From JBNNGK01 sp050268245 (lineage in GTDB: Bacteria > Pseudomonadota > Gammaproteobacteria > Enterobacterales > Enterobacteriaceae), in assembly GCF_050268245.1 (NCBI RefSeq), contig NZ_JBNNGK010000019.1, positions 1 through 64,000 on the forward strand: 64,000 bases of DNA, read 5' to 3'. Numbering within the stretch: the first letter of the stretch is position 1; each line of letters begins with the position of its first letter. Both the position numbers and the translations under genes were made by a program. This document shows, in pieces, positions 16,683-25,621 of the stretch. The notes below the pieces were generated by a model. The model did no database searches. It had not been told where the DNA came from and saw only the letters and a list, made by a program, of their open reading frames with translations.

Positions 16683-18884
16683 TTAGAACAAGACGGAATA
16701 GTTCAGACCAAAGGTACGGCCGCGGCCTTTATAGCTGTACAGTTCAGATGAACCGTAAGTGGGGCTGTAAAGGATCGGTGCACGTTGTCCCCACACGGTG
16801 GTGTAGTTTTTATCCAGCACGTTTTCGACGCTGAAGCTGACTTTACCGACCGGTAATGCGTAGCTGCCCAGGAAGTCGATGGTGTTGTAGCCGTCGAGCT
16901 TTCTCCCTTTGGCGTCCGAGACATCGAAGGTCTGCTGCGATTGCATACGCAGGTTCCAGTCGCCCGGTGCCCAAGCGACGTAGGCCGTGGCTTTTGACGG
17001 GCTGGCGGTATCAACGGTCAGTTTTTCCCACTTGCCGTCTGCCTTGGTCTGCGACTTGATCAGATTGAAGGTCGCGCCGGTGCTCCATTCGCTGTCGTCA
17101 AAGAAGTAATCAACCGCACCTTCTACACCGTAAATACGGCGTTTGTCGGATTCAAGGTTGATGGTCATATCGCTCTTATCGATCACGATGGTTTTGTCTG
17201 ACAGCGAGTAATAGGCTGCGATTTGGGTACGCAGATTATCGCCGGTATAACGCCAACCCAATTCGTAAGCGTTGACCTTAATACCATCCAGTTTGGAATC
17301 GTTCACGTTGACGCTGTTTTGCAACTGGTAATGGCCGTTGACCAATTTATAGTTACCGGAGCCGTAATATTTCGCTAAATCCGGGATCTCGAAGCCTTGC
17401 GAGAAGTTAAACCACGCCTGTTGCCGTTCGGTCAGGTGTGCCAACAAACCGGCATTGAACAGCGCGTTGTTATAACTGGTTTTACCACCCGGTACCGCAT
17501 CGGCGGAATTGGCCAGCCCGTTGGCGATGTTCTGCTGTTGAGCGTAACCGACAAAATCCTCTACCTTGTTTTGGGTGTACTGATAGCGAACGCCGCCGCT
17601 CAGGGAGAAGATCGGGTTAATGTCGTAGTTGGCCTGTAAGAACGGAGCCAGGTTGGTGGTGGTATAGCCGGGATAACGGCCAACGTTATAGGCGTTTTCC
17701 AACGTCATACCGCCGGACTGCTGCGCTTTGGCCAAATTGAAGAACTGCTGGTTAGCGTTGAAGCTTTCATGTTCGGCGTCAACGCCGTAAGTCAGCGTCA
17801 GGCTGTCGATCGGTTTGCTGTTTAGCGTCAGTTTGCCGCCGTAGAAATCGGTTTTCTGCTGCGATGCGCCAATGCTGGCGACGGAGAGTCTGTCCTTACT
17901 TAAGGTCGGGAACGGATAGAATGTCAGTGACTCATCACGGTAATACACCTGTGCCACCAAATCCTGTCCCCAGAAATCGGTGTTGGAGTATTGCAGGTTG
18001 ATCAGATGACGTTCGGTGCCGGGCACCCGATCGGAGTTCAGATCGCCGCTGTTGGATGCCTTACCGGCACCGGTTACCGCCGAGAAGTTCTCGCCGAGGT
18101 ACAGGCCATGCTTGCCGTCAGACTGGCTCTTGTAATACTGCGTCGTCAGTTGCAACTGCTGGTGCTCGTCGATGTTGATGCTGCCGGTGCCCATCACGTC
18201 GAGCCGGTCGGAATATTGCAGACCGGTTTGGGTGTTATCGATCAGCACTTCCTTGCCTTTGCCGTCATACCAGCCGCCATAGCGCTGATAAGACACCGAC
18301 AGACGGCCCGAGGCGTGATCGGTACCGCCGCTGATCGCCGCCGCCACGTTTTCATCGTGGTCGTTACGGCTGTTGAAGCCGGTTTTACCGCCGATTTGCA
18401 GCTCAACCTGTTTCTCTTGGTGGCCTTTTTTGGTGACGATATTGATCAAACCGCCGGTGCTGCCGCCGCCAAACAGTGAGGTCGAACCGGAGATCACTTC
18501 AATGTGATCGATGTTAAACGGATCGATGGAATCCAACTGACGGCTGTCGGTGCGCGATGAGTTCTGACGCACGCCGTCAATCATCACCAACATCGATCGG
18601 CCACGCATATTCATGCCGTAGTTGGTACGGCCTTGGCTGCTTACGTCCATGCCGGGGATCAGTTGCGCCAGGATCTCTTTGATCTCTTTGCCGCCCTGAA
18701 CCTGCTGTTCGATCTCTTGGCTCTCGATAACCCACGTGGTTTGCGCCATTTCCGCCACGCTGCGGTGTGCACGGCTGGCTGAGACGATCAGCTGGTCTTC
18801 ATTTTTTTGTTGTTCTGCCCAAGCCGCAGGGGCAAGCATAGCCAGCAGGCAAGGATTCACTACCCAGAGGTGTTTGCGTTTCAT
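16683..18884 (-). CDS. iutA: Ferric aerobactin TonB-dependent receptor
   Basis: A full-length 733-aa outer-membrane receptor. Signal peptide ends at AWA (about residue 23), the TonB box region and plug span about 30-160 (VAEMAQTTWVIES, TNYGMNMRGR, SRTDSRQLDSIDPFN), then a 22-strand barrel ending in GRGRTFGLNYSVLF with terminal Phe. Most motifs are identical to E. coli IutA. It would import ferric aerobactin with TonB energy. In aerobactin operons it follows iucABCD; here the region upstream holds only fragments of iucA and iucD, so the cell can take up aerobactin but cannot make it from this locus. Expression is expected from the Fur-type region at 19431-19481. Confidence 0.95.
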   Translation of the reverse strand: MKRKHLWVVNPCLLAMLAPAAWAEQQKNEDQLIVSASRAHRSVAEMAQTTWVIESQEIEQQVQGGKEIKEILAQLIPGMDVSSQGRTNYGMNMRGRSMLVMIDGVRQNSSRTDSRQLDSIDPFNIDHIEVISGSTSLFGGGSTGGLINIVTKKGHQEKQVELQIGGKTGFNSRNDHDENVAAAISGGTDHASGRLSVSYQRYGGWYDGKGKEVLIDNTQTGLQYSDRLDVMGTGSINIDEHQQLQLTTQYYKSQSDGKHGLYLGENFSAVTGAGKASNSGDLNSDRVPGTERHLINLQYSNTDFWGQDLVAQVYYRDESLTFYPFPTLSKDRLSVASIGASQQKTDFYGGKLTLNSKPIDSLTLTYGVDAEHESFNANQQFFNLAKAQQSGGMTLENAYNVGRYPGYTTTNLAPFLQANYDINPIFSLSGGVRYQYTQNKVEDFVGYAQQQNIANGLANSADAVPGGKTSYNNALFNAGLLAHLTERQQAWFNFSQGFEIPDLAKYYGSGNYKLVNGHYQLQNSVNVNDSKLDGIKVNAYELGWRYTGDNLRTQIAAYYSLSDKTIVIDKSDMTINLESDKRRIYGVEGAVDYFFDDSEWSTGATFNLIKSQTKADGKWEKLTVDTASPSKATAYVAWAPGDWNLRMQSQQTFDVSDAKGRKLDGYNTIDFLGSYALPVGKVSFSVENVLDKNYTTVWGQRAPILYSPTYGSSELYSYKGRGRTFGLNYSVLF

Positions 18885-19006
18885 CGTTATTCCCAGTATT
18901 TCCCATGGTTGGTATGTGTCAAAAAATCACGTTCAGAATTCTGAGCAATTCAGCATAGACTGCTCTGCGCGGGTTGGCGCAGCGGATTGCTGACTACGCC
19001 ATTGGA

Positions 19007-19419
19007 TCACCGATGGGGGGACGTTAAATCGAATGGGTCACGTCCTAAGGCTCGGTTAAGGATCCGTGCCGCTCGCCAAGCCATCAGGCTCAGATGGGGT
19101 TCGGCGATACCGTGGCTGTGCATACCAGCATTGACGGCAAACAGGCAGGTGTCTGCCGGACCGTCCCAGCCAAGCGCGAAGTCTGGCGTCACACAATGTC
19201 GAAGGTTTCTTTACCCTGATCGAGATGAGGGTGGGTCACTAACTGGTATCGGTTGCCCCCATTCAGCGCGGAAAATATTCAAACACAAATCGGCACCGCT
19301 TTGCCCTCTTCCCACCACGGTCACCCGTTTGCCTGCCAGTCTCGGGTTGCACGCATCAATGCGTTGAGAAAACATTGTGCAGCCGCATCGGTTTTTGCGG
19401 TTGCAAACGGATTGGTCAT
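19007..19419 (-). pseudogene. Collapsed aerobactin biosynthesis remnant (iucA' - 'iucD)
   Basis: ATG 19419 begins a reading like the IucA start (AAAQCFLNALMRATRDWQ) that stops at 19321. At the same point an IucD segment begins in another frame: GKRVTVVGRGQSGADLCLN (about 19330-19270), the NADPH-binding motif of lysine N6-hydroxylase. It is followed by HLDQGKETFDIV (about 19230-19195) and then the IucD C-terminus FAVNAGMHSHGIAEPHLSLM...AARILNRALGRDPFDL up to the stop at 19007. Nearly all of iucA, all of iucB and iucC and most of iucD are missing. The order iucA-iucD-iutA is that of the complete operon, so the piece arose by deletion within it. Confidence 0.9.
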
Positions 19420-19430
19420 GGTGCCTAATT

Positions 19431-19481
19431 CAATTGAGAATGATTCTTATATCAATACTTGTTAACATTATCAATAATAAC
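19431..19481. promoter_or_regulatory. Fur-type operator of the former iuc/shiF divergent promoter
   Basis: Two overlapping or adjacent Fur-like elements lie between the iucA and shiF remnants: attgagaatgattcttat (19433-19450) and taacattatcaataataac (19463-19481). Both follow the A/T-rich GATAATnATTATC pattern of Fur boxes. The intact genes iutA (left) and the siderophore-interacting protein (right) are likely still controlled from here. Confidence 0.75.
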
Positions 19482-19546
19482 TAGATACGATTATTCAATA
19501 AATCACACATTACTTACTCAGTTTATTAACGGTTACTTTTCCTTTC

Positions 19547-19711
19547 ATGCCTATGTTGCTTCAACCTAAAACTCCCTATAATGAGAATGCGTCTCCTTCA
19601 AGCTTACCGTTAGCCTTCTGCGCCGGTTTGTTAGGCATTGGACAAAACGGTTTGCTGGTGGCGGCCTGGGTGATGGCCCTCCTGTTGGGAGGCGTGAGCG
19701 TTTGGCTGTAG
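19547..19711 (+). pseudogene. shiF remnant (MFS transporter of aerobactin loci)
   Basis: A 54-codon frame that starts like ShiF (MLLQPKTPY, then LPLAFCAGLLGIGQNGLLV) and jumps after about 39 codons to a C-terminal-like helix (VMALLLGGVSVWL) before TAG. ShiF is about 400 aa and lies divergent to iucA in plasmid and chromosomal aerobactin loci, the same arrangement as here. About 85 percent of the gene is gone. Confidence 0.82.
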
Positions 19712-19751
19712 TGCCAACGTACCATTTTGGATACGCAGGAGAAGTCTTGAG

Positions 19752-20630
19752 ATGTCAGCAGGCTATCGAATTTTTGATCTTACGCTGAAAGAAAAACGAC
19801 TGATTTCACCGTCGCTGATGCGTTGCGTGTTCAGTGGCGAGCAGGTGAGCCGGATGAAACTGGAAGCGCCGGATCAGCGGATTAAGCTGTTGTTTGCCAG
19901 CGACGAGGGGCACCTGCCGCAGTTGAAAAACAGCGACGACTGGTATCGTCAATACATGGCGATCCCCAAACTGCAACGGCCAGTGATGCGTACTTATACC
20001 CTGCGGGCGCTGCGCTGCGAGCAGCTTGAGATGGACGTGGAGTTCGTGTTGCACGGGGTGAATGGCCCGGCGTCGCGCTGGGCCTTGCAGTCGCAGCCGG
20101 GCGATGTGATTCAGGCGGTAGCGCCCAACGCTGATTTTGCCGGTGACAGTGGCGGTTATGAATGGGCACCGCCCGCGCAGATGCAACAGGCACTGCTGAT
20201 TGCCGATGAAACCGCCGTGCCAGCGGCGATGGGGATTCTGGAACAGTTAGCACAGCGAGCCGAACCGCCGCGGGTACAGGCTTTTTTTGAAGTGCCGGTG
20301 GCGGGTGATTGTCTCAATATGGCGCAGTTCCCGTTTGCCGAGGTATTTTGGCTGCCGCGTGACGTCGGCCAGCAACACTTGCACGGTACCCTGCTGGTGG
20401 AAGCGGTACGACAGCGGGTGGCTATTCCGGCATCGGCGCGCACACCGTCACAATCGCTGACGGAAAAGAGTTTGTCGGGGGACGTGCTGTGGGAACGAGC
20501 GGAAGGCGCCCGCGGTTTCTATGCCTGGGTAGCGGCAGAATCTTCCACCGTGAAAGCGCTGCGTCGTTATTTGATTGGCGAATGCGAACTGGATCGTTCA
20601 GCCGTTAATTTTATGGCTTACTGGTGTTAA
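19752..20630 (+). CDS. Siderophore-interacting protein / ferric-siderophore reductase
   Basis: A 292-aa FAD-dependent reductase of the ViuB/YqjH type (SIP family). The flavin motif RTYTLR is near residue 80, HGVNGPASRWA near 100, and the C-terminal AWVAAESSTVKALRRYL motif binds NAD(P)H. It would release iron from imported ferric aerobactin in the cytosol. It lies directly after the shiF remnant, with iutA on the other side of the Fur region. AGGAG lies upstream of ATG 19752. Confidence 0.88.
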   Translation: MSAGYRIFDLTLKEKRLISPSLMRCVFSGEQVSRMKLEAPDQRIKLLFASDEGHLPQLKNSDDWYRQYMAIPKLQRPVMRTYTLRALRCEQLEMDVEFVLHGVNGPASRWALQSQPGDVIQAVAPNADFAGDSGGYEWAPPAQMQQALLIADETAVPAAMGILEQLAQRAEPPRVQAFFEVPVAGDCLNMAQFPFAEVFWLPRDVGQQHLHGTLLVEAVRQRVAIPASARTPSQSLTEKSLSGDVLWERAEGARGFYAWVAAESSTVKALRRYLIGECELDRSAVNFMAYWC

Positions 20631-20703
20631 CCTCCGGGGACGCGGGGGGATGGCGCACCGGCCGCGGTAAGGCGGTGCGATCATCATGGTTGATCCAACG
20701 GCG

Positions 20704-21087
20704 TTACGCCATCACACTGACGTGTGCCGCCACAATACGCCAGCCACACGGCAGTTTGACCCAGGTTTGCATTTGGCGGCCAACACGCTCGCTGCCCTTG
20801 CGACGAAATTCGGTGCTGACCACGGCCATGTCATCGCCGTAAGCGGTAATCACGGTGTTATGCAGTTGGCGTTCTAGCCCGATGGCGGCACGTTGCAGGC
20901 GAAAGTCACGAATCTGCTCGATACCATACAGGTTTTCGGTTGCGCCGAAGCGTACGGTACGCGCATCGTGCCAAAATAATCTATCCAACTCCTCAATCTC
21001 GTTGCCGATCAGCGCGTGTTCGTAGCGAGAAAACGCGGCGCTGACTTCGGCTACCACGGCAGGGCGATCGATCGCTTCATTTTTCAT
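20704..21087 (-). CDS. hpxZ: HpxZ, SnoaL/DUF3225-like protein of the oxalurate operon
   Basis: A 127-aa protein of the AtzH-like (DUF3225, NTF2-type) family. It belongs to the hpxWXYZ operon, and its partner in the cyanuric-acid/AtzE group is an amidase. Start at 21087 (MKNEAIDRPAVVAE) gives the family length; the longer open frame to 21147 overlaps hpxY deeply. It overlaps the hpxY stop by 11 bp. Its exact role is not known; it may bind or process the product of the HpxY amidase. Confidence 0.82.
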   Translation of the reverse strand: MKNEAIDRPAVVAEVSAAFSRYEHALIGNEIEELDRLFWHDARTVRFGATENLYGIEQIRDFRLQRAAIGLERQLHNTVITAYGDDMAVVSTEFRRKGSERVGRQMQTWVKLPCGWRIVAAHVSVMA

Positions 21088-22492
21088 TTTTTTTCTCCGG
21101 TGGTTCAGGTAAACAGCAGCGGGCAATGCCGCGTTGTTCCAATGCATAAGCAGCGCGCAATGCCAGATCTTCGCGCCACGGCGGGGCGATCAATTGCAGG
21201 CCAATCGGCAGGCCGCGGGTGGTTTGTAGCGGTACGGTGACCACCGGCAAACCAAGGAAGGAAATGGGCTGCGTCAACAGACCCATACTGGCGCGGAGCG
21301 GTAAATCGACACCGTTAAGCCGCAGGTTATCTTGCCCGATTGGCGTGGCGCTGCACGGTGTCGCGGGGGCGATCAGAATGTCCCACTGTTCAAACAACGT
21401 CAGCGTCTGCTGCTGCATGTGCGCGCGGAAGCGCTGTGCTTGCAGATACCACGCAGCCGGTAGCATGGCTCCGGCTAACAGGCGTTCGCGTGAGTGGGGT
21501 TCAAAGCGCTGCGGTGTCTGACGCAGGTAAGGCAGATAGGCATTGCCGCCTTCGGCCGCACTGATGATGAACGCCGCCGAACGCGCCAGCTCTGCCTGCG
21601 GCAGCGTTACTTCCTCGCTGGCTTCCAGCGCCTGTGCGGCTTGCTGTACCGCGGCGCTAGCCTCATCATGACACCACTGTTGAAAGTACCCACCGAGTAC
21701 CGCACAGCGCAGCCCTTGCTGGCCGCGTGGTAGCAGCGATGTGGTTTGGGTGATGGGCTTATCGGCTTGAAAGCGGTCGGTCACATCTGTCCCTTGCATG
21801 GCATCATACACCGTTGCTAAATCCGTCACCCGCCGGGCAAACGGGCCGATATGGTCCAGACTGGCAACAAATGGCTGGCTGCCGCTGCGTGAAAGTCGAC
21901 CGAATGTCGGTTTTAGCCCAAAAATACCGCATAGCGAAGCGGGGACGCGGATCGATCCATTGGTGTCGCTGCCTAATGAGAAATGCACCAACCCGGCCGC
22001 GACTGCTGCCGCAGAACCGCCTGAAGATCCGCCCGCGATACGTGTGGGATCGTGTGGGTTACGCGTTGCCCCGTAATGGCTGTTTTCGGTGGTGAAACCA
22101 TAGGCATAGGCGTCCATATTCACCATGCCGGACAGCAATGCACCTTGTGCCGCTAACCGTTGAATCACCCAGGCATCGTCACGCGCCGCGGCGTTATCAC
22201 TGAACAAGCTGGCTCCCGCCAGCGTGGTTTCCCCCGCGACGTCAAACAGGTTTTTCACCGCGTAAGGAATCGCCGCCAGACTGGGTAAAGGCTGACCGGC
22301 GGCGCGGGCACGATCGAGTCGATCGGCTTCGCTCAACATGCGTTGGCGGGTGATGTGGGTATAGGCGTTCAACTGCGGATTAAGCGCGTCAATCTGCTGT
22401 AGCGTTTGCTGAGCGATGTCGCGCGCGGAAAGGGTGCCTTGCCGCAGTGCGCTGTGGATCTGCGCGATCGACCAGTGGCTTAACGGATTCAT
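21077..22492 (-). CDS. hpxY: Amidase of the AtzE family (HpxY)
   Basis: A 471-aa amidase-signature enzyme. The Ser-cisSer-Lys triad can be read: Lys80 in PYAVKN, Ser156 in GGSSGGSAAA and Ser180 in DTNGSIRVPAS. AtzE-type enzymes work with a small AtzG-like subunit, which is HpxX here. In Klebsiella the hpxWXYZ genes serve oxalurate/oxamate breakdown during purine catabolism; I infer that HpxY cleaves the urea-type bond of oxalurate or a related amide. Start overlaps the hpxX stop by 4 bp (ATGA). Confidence 0.9.
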   Translation of the reverse strand: MNPLSHWSIAQIHSALRQGTLSARDIAQQTLQQIDALNPQLNAYTHITRQRMLSEADRLDRARAAGQPLPSLAAIPYAVKNLFDVAGETTLAGASLFSDNAAARDDAWVIQRLAAQGALLSGMVNMDAYAYGFTTENSHYGATRNPHDPTRIAGGSSGGSAAAVAAGLVHFSLGSDTNGSIRVPASLCGIFGLKPTFGRLSRSGSQPFVASLDHIGPFARRVTDLATVYDAMQGTDVTDRFQADKPITQTTSLLPRGQQGLRCAVLGGYFQQWCHDEASAAVQQAAQALEASEEVTLPQAELARSAAFIISAAEGGNAYLPYLRQTPQRFEPHSRERLLAGAMLPAAWYLQAQRFRAHMQQQTLTLFEQWDILIAPATPCSATPIGQDNLRLNGVDLPLRASMGLLTQPISFLGLPVVTVPLQTTRGLPIGLQLIAPPWREDLALRAAYALEQRGIARCCLPEPPEKKNEK

Positions 22493-22680
22493 GCGTGATA
22501 CACCCCGGCGATCTCCAGGCGTTGATCGAGCGGCAGGGCCATCAGCGGTGCTGCCAATGCGGCAATACGGGTGAGCTGTACTTGCAGTTCCTGACGTCGT
22601 GCCTCATCCAGTTCCAGCGCTAACAGCGCCTCCATTTGGTGGATATAGTCTGCCCAGTCGACAGCAAAAGGGTTATTCAT
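22489..22680 (-). CDS. hpxX: HpxX, small AtzG-like subunit (DUF4089)
   Basis: A 63-aa protein (MNNPFAVDWADYIHQME, then ALLALELDEAR; ending IAGVYHA) of the AtzG-like family, a GatC-like partner that stabilises AtzE-type amidases. A strong GAGGAG site lies 7 bases before ATG 22680. The stop overlaps the hpxY start (ATGA), so the two are translationally coupled, as expected for subunits of one complex. Confidence 0.85.
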   Translation of the reverse strand: MNNPFAVDWADYIHQMEALLALELDEARRQELQVQLTRIAALAAPLMALPLDQRLEIAGVYHA

Positions 22681-22738
22681 CGCGACTCCTCGATAAGTTA
22701 AAGCGTAAGGTGGTGAACGCCGCGGCTGCGGCGCTGGT

Positions 22739-24325
22739 TTAAAAACCCGCGGCGCTGCCATTACTGCGCGGATCAAACGCGCCTTCCAACATGCCATTGG
22801 TGTGGCGAACGATCGCACCGGCATGGCCGACCGCCTCGCTGAAATCCGCTAACAGTTCAACCGCATGACCGCGTTGCCGCAGATAGGCGAGGGTCTCCGC
22901 GCTGAAACGGCCCTCCAGTTTCAACGCGTCGGAGCTTTCGCCCCAAGTGCGGCCGAGCAGCCAGCGCGGCGCGCTGATCGCCTGTTGTAACGGCATTCCC
23001 TGTACCACATGGCGGATAAACACCGCCGCTTGGGTCTGCGGTTGGCCGTCGCCGCCCATGGCGCCATATACCATCGTGCGGCCATCGTACAGCCGGGCGG
23101 CAGCCGGGTTGAGGGTATGAAAAGGCTGTTTACCCGGCGCCAGCGCCAGCAAATGCTCGGGATCAAGGCTGAATGACGCCCCCCGGTTTTGCCACAGGAC
23201 ACCGCTGCTGGGCAGTACCACGCCGCTGCCAAATTCGTGATAAATGCTCTGAATGAATGACACCGCTAATCCGCTGCTGTCCATCACGCCCATCCATACG
23301 GTATCGCCCGGTCCTTTACCGCTCCCCCAGTCGGCGGCACAGTCGCTGTCGATGCGTTGCGCCAATCGATCGAGATGTGCATCAGCCAGCAGCGCCTGCG
23401 GATCCTGCGTCATGTGTTTGGGATCGGTGAGGTAACGATCGCGCAAACCAAACGCCAGTTTGGTGGCCTCGACAATGCTGTGCACCGTGGCACCTTCGCT
23501 CTGTTTTGCCAGCGGCAAGCGATCGGTAAGGCCGAGAATCGCCAGTGAAACCAGCCCCTGCGTCGGCGGCGTTAGGTTAAAGAGCTCGCCTTGCTGATGA
23601 GCCAATCGCAGTGGCGTTCGGCGGCGCGGTCGGTAATCAGCCAGGTCTTGCGCGGTGATCGGCATGCCTAAGAGCGCCATATCCGCCGCCATACGCTGCG
23701 CCAGCGCACCGCGATAAAAACTGTCCAATCCGTCTTCTGCCAAGGTAATTAAGGTATTGGCTAACTGTGGCTGACAGAAGCGCTGACCGCTGCGGGGAAT
23801 TTCCCCGCGTGGTAAATAGATATGAGCAAAATGTTGATAGTCAGCCAATTCGTGATATTTGCTGCGGGTGGCAGCCTCTTGGGAAGCGGTCACCGGAATG
23901 CCATCGGCGGCATAACGAATGGCGTCGGCCAACAGGCGCGGCACCGGCATGGGCTCGCCGCCCAGTTCGGCAGAATAGGCCAAGGCCTCCTGCCAGCCGC
24001 CCACCGTCCCGGCGACGGTCAGCGCGGCTTTGGCCCCGCGGTGTGGGATGTGGCGTTCACCGGCGTAAAAATCCAATGTTGCCCGCGTTCCCGCCGCACC
24101 GCTGGCATCGATAGCGACCGGATCGCCCTCTGGCGGAACGATCAGCCAAAAGCCATCGCCGCCGAGGCCATTCATGTGCGGATAGACCACGGCGATAGAC
24201 GCGGCGGCGGCGACCATCGCTTCGATGGCGTTGCCGCCTGCACGTAGCACCGCCAATGCACTTTCGCTGGCGAGGTGATGTGGCGTGACCGCCATACCGA
24301 GTGGTGCACTATTGCTGTTTATCAT
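22739..24325 (-). CDS. hpxW: Oxamate amidohydrolase, gamma-glutamyltransferase-like (HpxW)
   Basis: A 528-aa Ntn-hydrolase of the gamma-glutamyltransferase family. GDTVWMGVMDSSG (about 326-338) holds the Thr that becomes the N-terminal nucleophile after self-cleavage; MNGLGGDGFWLIV and NPAAARLYDGRTMVYGAMGGDG are further landmarks. No signal peptide, unlike periplasmic GGT. HpxW of Klebsiella hydrolyses oxamate to oxalate and ammonia. I chose ATG 24325 (MINSNSAPLGMAV); the frame is open to 24361. It leads the hpxWXYZ operon and diverges from the RpiR gene. Confidence 0.87.
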   Translation of the reverse strand: MINSNSAPLGMAVTPHHLASESALAVLRAGGNAIEAMVAAAASIAVVYPHMNGLGGDGFWLIVPPEGDPVAIDASGAAGTRATLDFYAGERHIPHRGAKAALTVAGTVGGWQEALAYSAELGGEPMPVPRLLADAIRYAADGIPVTASQEAATRSKYHELADYQHFAHIYLPRGEIPRSGQRFCQPQLANTLITLAEDGLDSFYRGALAQRMAADMALLGMPITAQDLADYRPRRRTPLRLAHQQGELFNLTPPTQGLVSLAILGLTDRLPLAKQSEGATVHSIVEATKLAFGLRDRYLTDPKHMTQDPQALLADAHLDRLAQRIDSDCAADWGSGKGPGDTVWMGVMDSSGLAVSFIQSIYHEFGSGVVLPSSGVLWQNRGASFSLDPEHLLALAPGKQPFHTLNPAAARLYDGRTMVYGAMGGDGQPQTQAAVFIRHVVQGMPLQQAISAPRWLLGRTWGESSDALKLEGRFSAETLAYLRQRGHAVELLADFSEAVGHAGAIVRHTNGMLEGAFDPRSNGSAAGF

Positions 24326-24446
24326 CTGTTGACCCTGTGATGGATGGCATGGGTGAACCAAGCAAGAGTCGTTCCAGATTTATCCGGCTGAAATATGCTA
24401 GGCTTCGCTGAAACAAAAGTTACAGCGTGATGAGGGTTGGACCACG

Positions 24447-25286
24447 ATGAAACAGATTGATGAGCGCTTGCGCAGCGAATATCCGCAATTGGCACCGCAG
24501 GAGCAGCGCGTGGCAGATTTTATCTTCGATCATTTTGACGATTTGATCAGTTATAACAGCGCCGAGCTTGCAAGGCTGAGCGGCGTATCGAAAGCGACCG
24601 TTAGCCGATTATTCAAACGGCTGGGTTATCCCAGCTACCGCGCTATGCGTGATGAGCTGCGCACCCTACGACAAAGTGGAATGCCGCTCACCGATAATCG
24701 CGATGCCGTGCAGGGCAACACGCTGCTGGCACGCCATTACAAACAAGAAATGGCCAACCTGACCGCGTGGGTTAACCAGCTTGATGCGCAGCAATTTGCG
24801 GAGATCGTCGGTGCGCTCCAAGCGGCCAAACGTGTGGTGCTGATGGGGTGGCGTAACAGCTATCCCGTCGCGATGCACCTACGCCAGCAACTGTTGCAGG
24901 TGCGTGACAATGTGCAATTAATCCCGCAGCCGGGGCAAACGCTGGCAGAAGAGCTGGCGGATTTATGCGAGCACGATGTGGCGATTGTGGTGGCGTTTCG
25001 TCGTCGGCCACGCCAACTGCGGGCGGTGTTGACGCAGTTGCAGATCCAACGGGTAGCGACCGTATTGGTCTGCGAACCGCAGGCGCAGGCGTTGCTGCCG
25101 TTGGCTAACTGGCATTTGGCAACGCCGTTGGACAGCGTATCCGCCTTTGATAACTATGCCAGTGCCATGAGTTTGGCAAACCTGTTGAGCAACGCGTTGT
25201 TGCATAACATGCTGGCGCAAGGCCGCCAGCGAATTCATCAGATTGCTGAGCTGTACGCCGATTTGGATGAGCTGGAACAACGTTGA
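24447..25286 (+). CDS. hpxU: RpiR-family regulator of the hpx genes (HpxU)
   Basis: A 279-aa RpiR regulator: an N-terminal helix-turn-helix (residues 1-75, with NSAELARLSGVSKATVSRLF) and a C-terminal SIS sugar-phosphate-like domain (about 125-265). It sits between the divergent hpxWXYZ operon and the hpxF operon. In Klebsiella the RpiR-type repressor HpxU controls these same operons, so the symbol rests on family and position. Confidence 0.8.
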   Translation: MKQIDERLRSEYPQLAPQEQRVADFIFDHFDDLISYNSAELARLSGVSKATVSRLFKRLGYPSYRAMRDELRTLRQSGMPLTDNRDAVQGNTLLARHYKQEMANLTAWVNQLDAQQFAEIVGALQAAKRVVLMGWRNSYPVAMHLRQQLLQVRDNVQLIPQPGQTLAEELADLCEHDVAIVVAFRRRPRQLRAVLTQLQIQRVATVLVCEPQAQALLPLANWHLATPLDSVSAFDNYASAMSLANLLSNALLHNMLAQGRQRIHQIAELYADLDELEQR

Positions 25287-25426
25287 TTTATCACCTTCTT
25301 TTCTCCCCCGATGAGGGCGTAGCATGCTGCGCCCAGTGACCGATCTCCTCGCTCGCTCATCTTGCCTTGAACGGCTTCGCTGCCAACGCATCACCTAGCC
25401 TATCCGCAGCGCTATTTTGGTGCTTT

Positions 25427-25450
25427 CGCACAATGGTGGTGCGTTTTTTT
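25427..25450 (+). promoter_or_regulatory. Hairpin or NtrC-like site upstream of hpxF
   Basis: CGCAC-N7-GTGCG (25427-25443) is followed by seven T. The spacing GCAC-N7-GTGC equals the NtrC consensus and it lies about 125 bp upstream of a sigma-54 promoter, a normal enhancer distance. The T run also makes it a good terminator for the RpiR gene. The sequence alone does not separate the two. Confidence 0.6.
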
Positions 25451-25552
25451 CTCTGGCAACAATCTTGTTTCTGGCCATAAATCGGTGGTTAATGTGGCGA
25501 TATTACCTATGGTGGCTGGTGGTTTTTAGCAATTTTCTCGTGGGCTCTGACT

Positions 25553-25569
25553 TGGCACATTGGTTGCAG
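25553..25569 (+). promoter_or_regulatory. Sigma-54 promoter of the hpxF operon
   Basis: TTGGCAC-N5-TTGCA matches the -24/-12 consensus exactly, with GG at -24 and GC at -12 separated correctly. The predicted start site is near 25579, about 43 bases before ATG 25622. It implies nitrogen-limitation control through NtrC, fitting a purine nitrogen pathway. Confidence 0.85.
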
Positions 25570-25621
25570 TGATTAAATTAAAGAATCTTTTGTTTCATCA
25601 TTTCACCATCGGGGATAGGCT

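Noticed and set aside
17991..18479. 162-codon open frame antisense to iutA
   Set aside because: Antisense to the receptor gene with no recognisable protein features.
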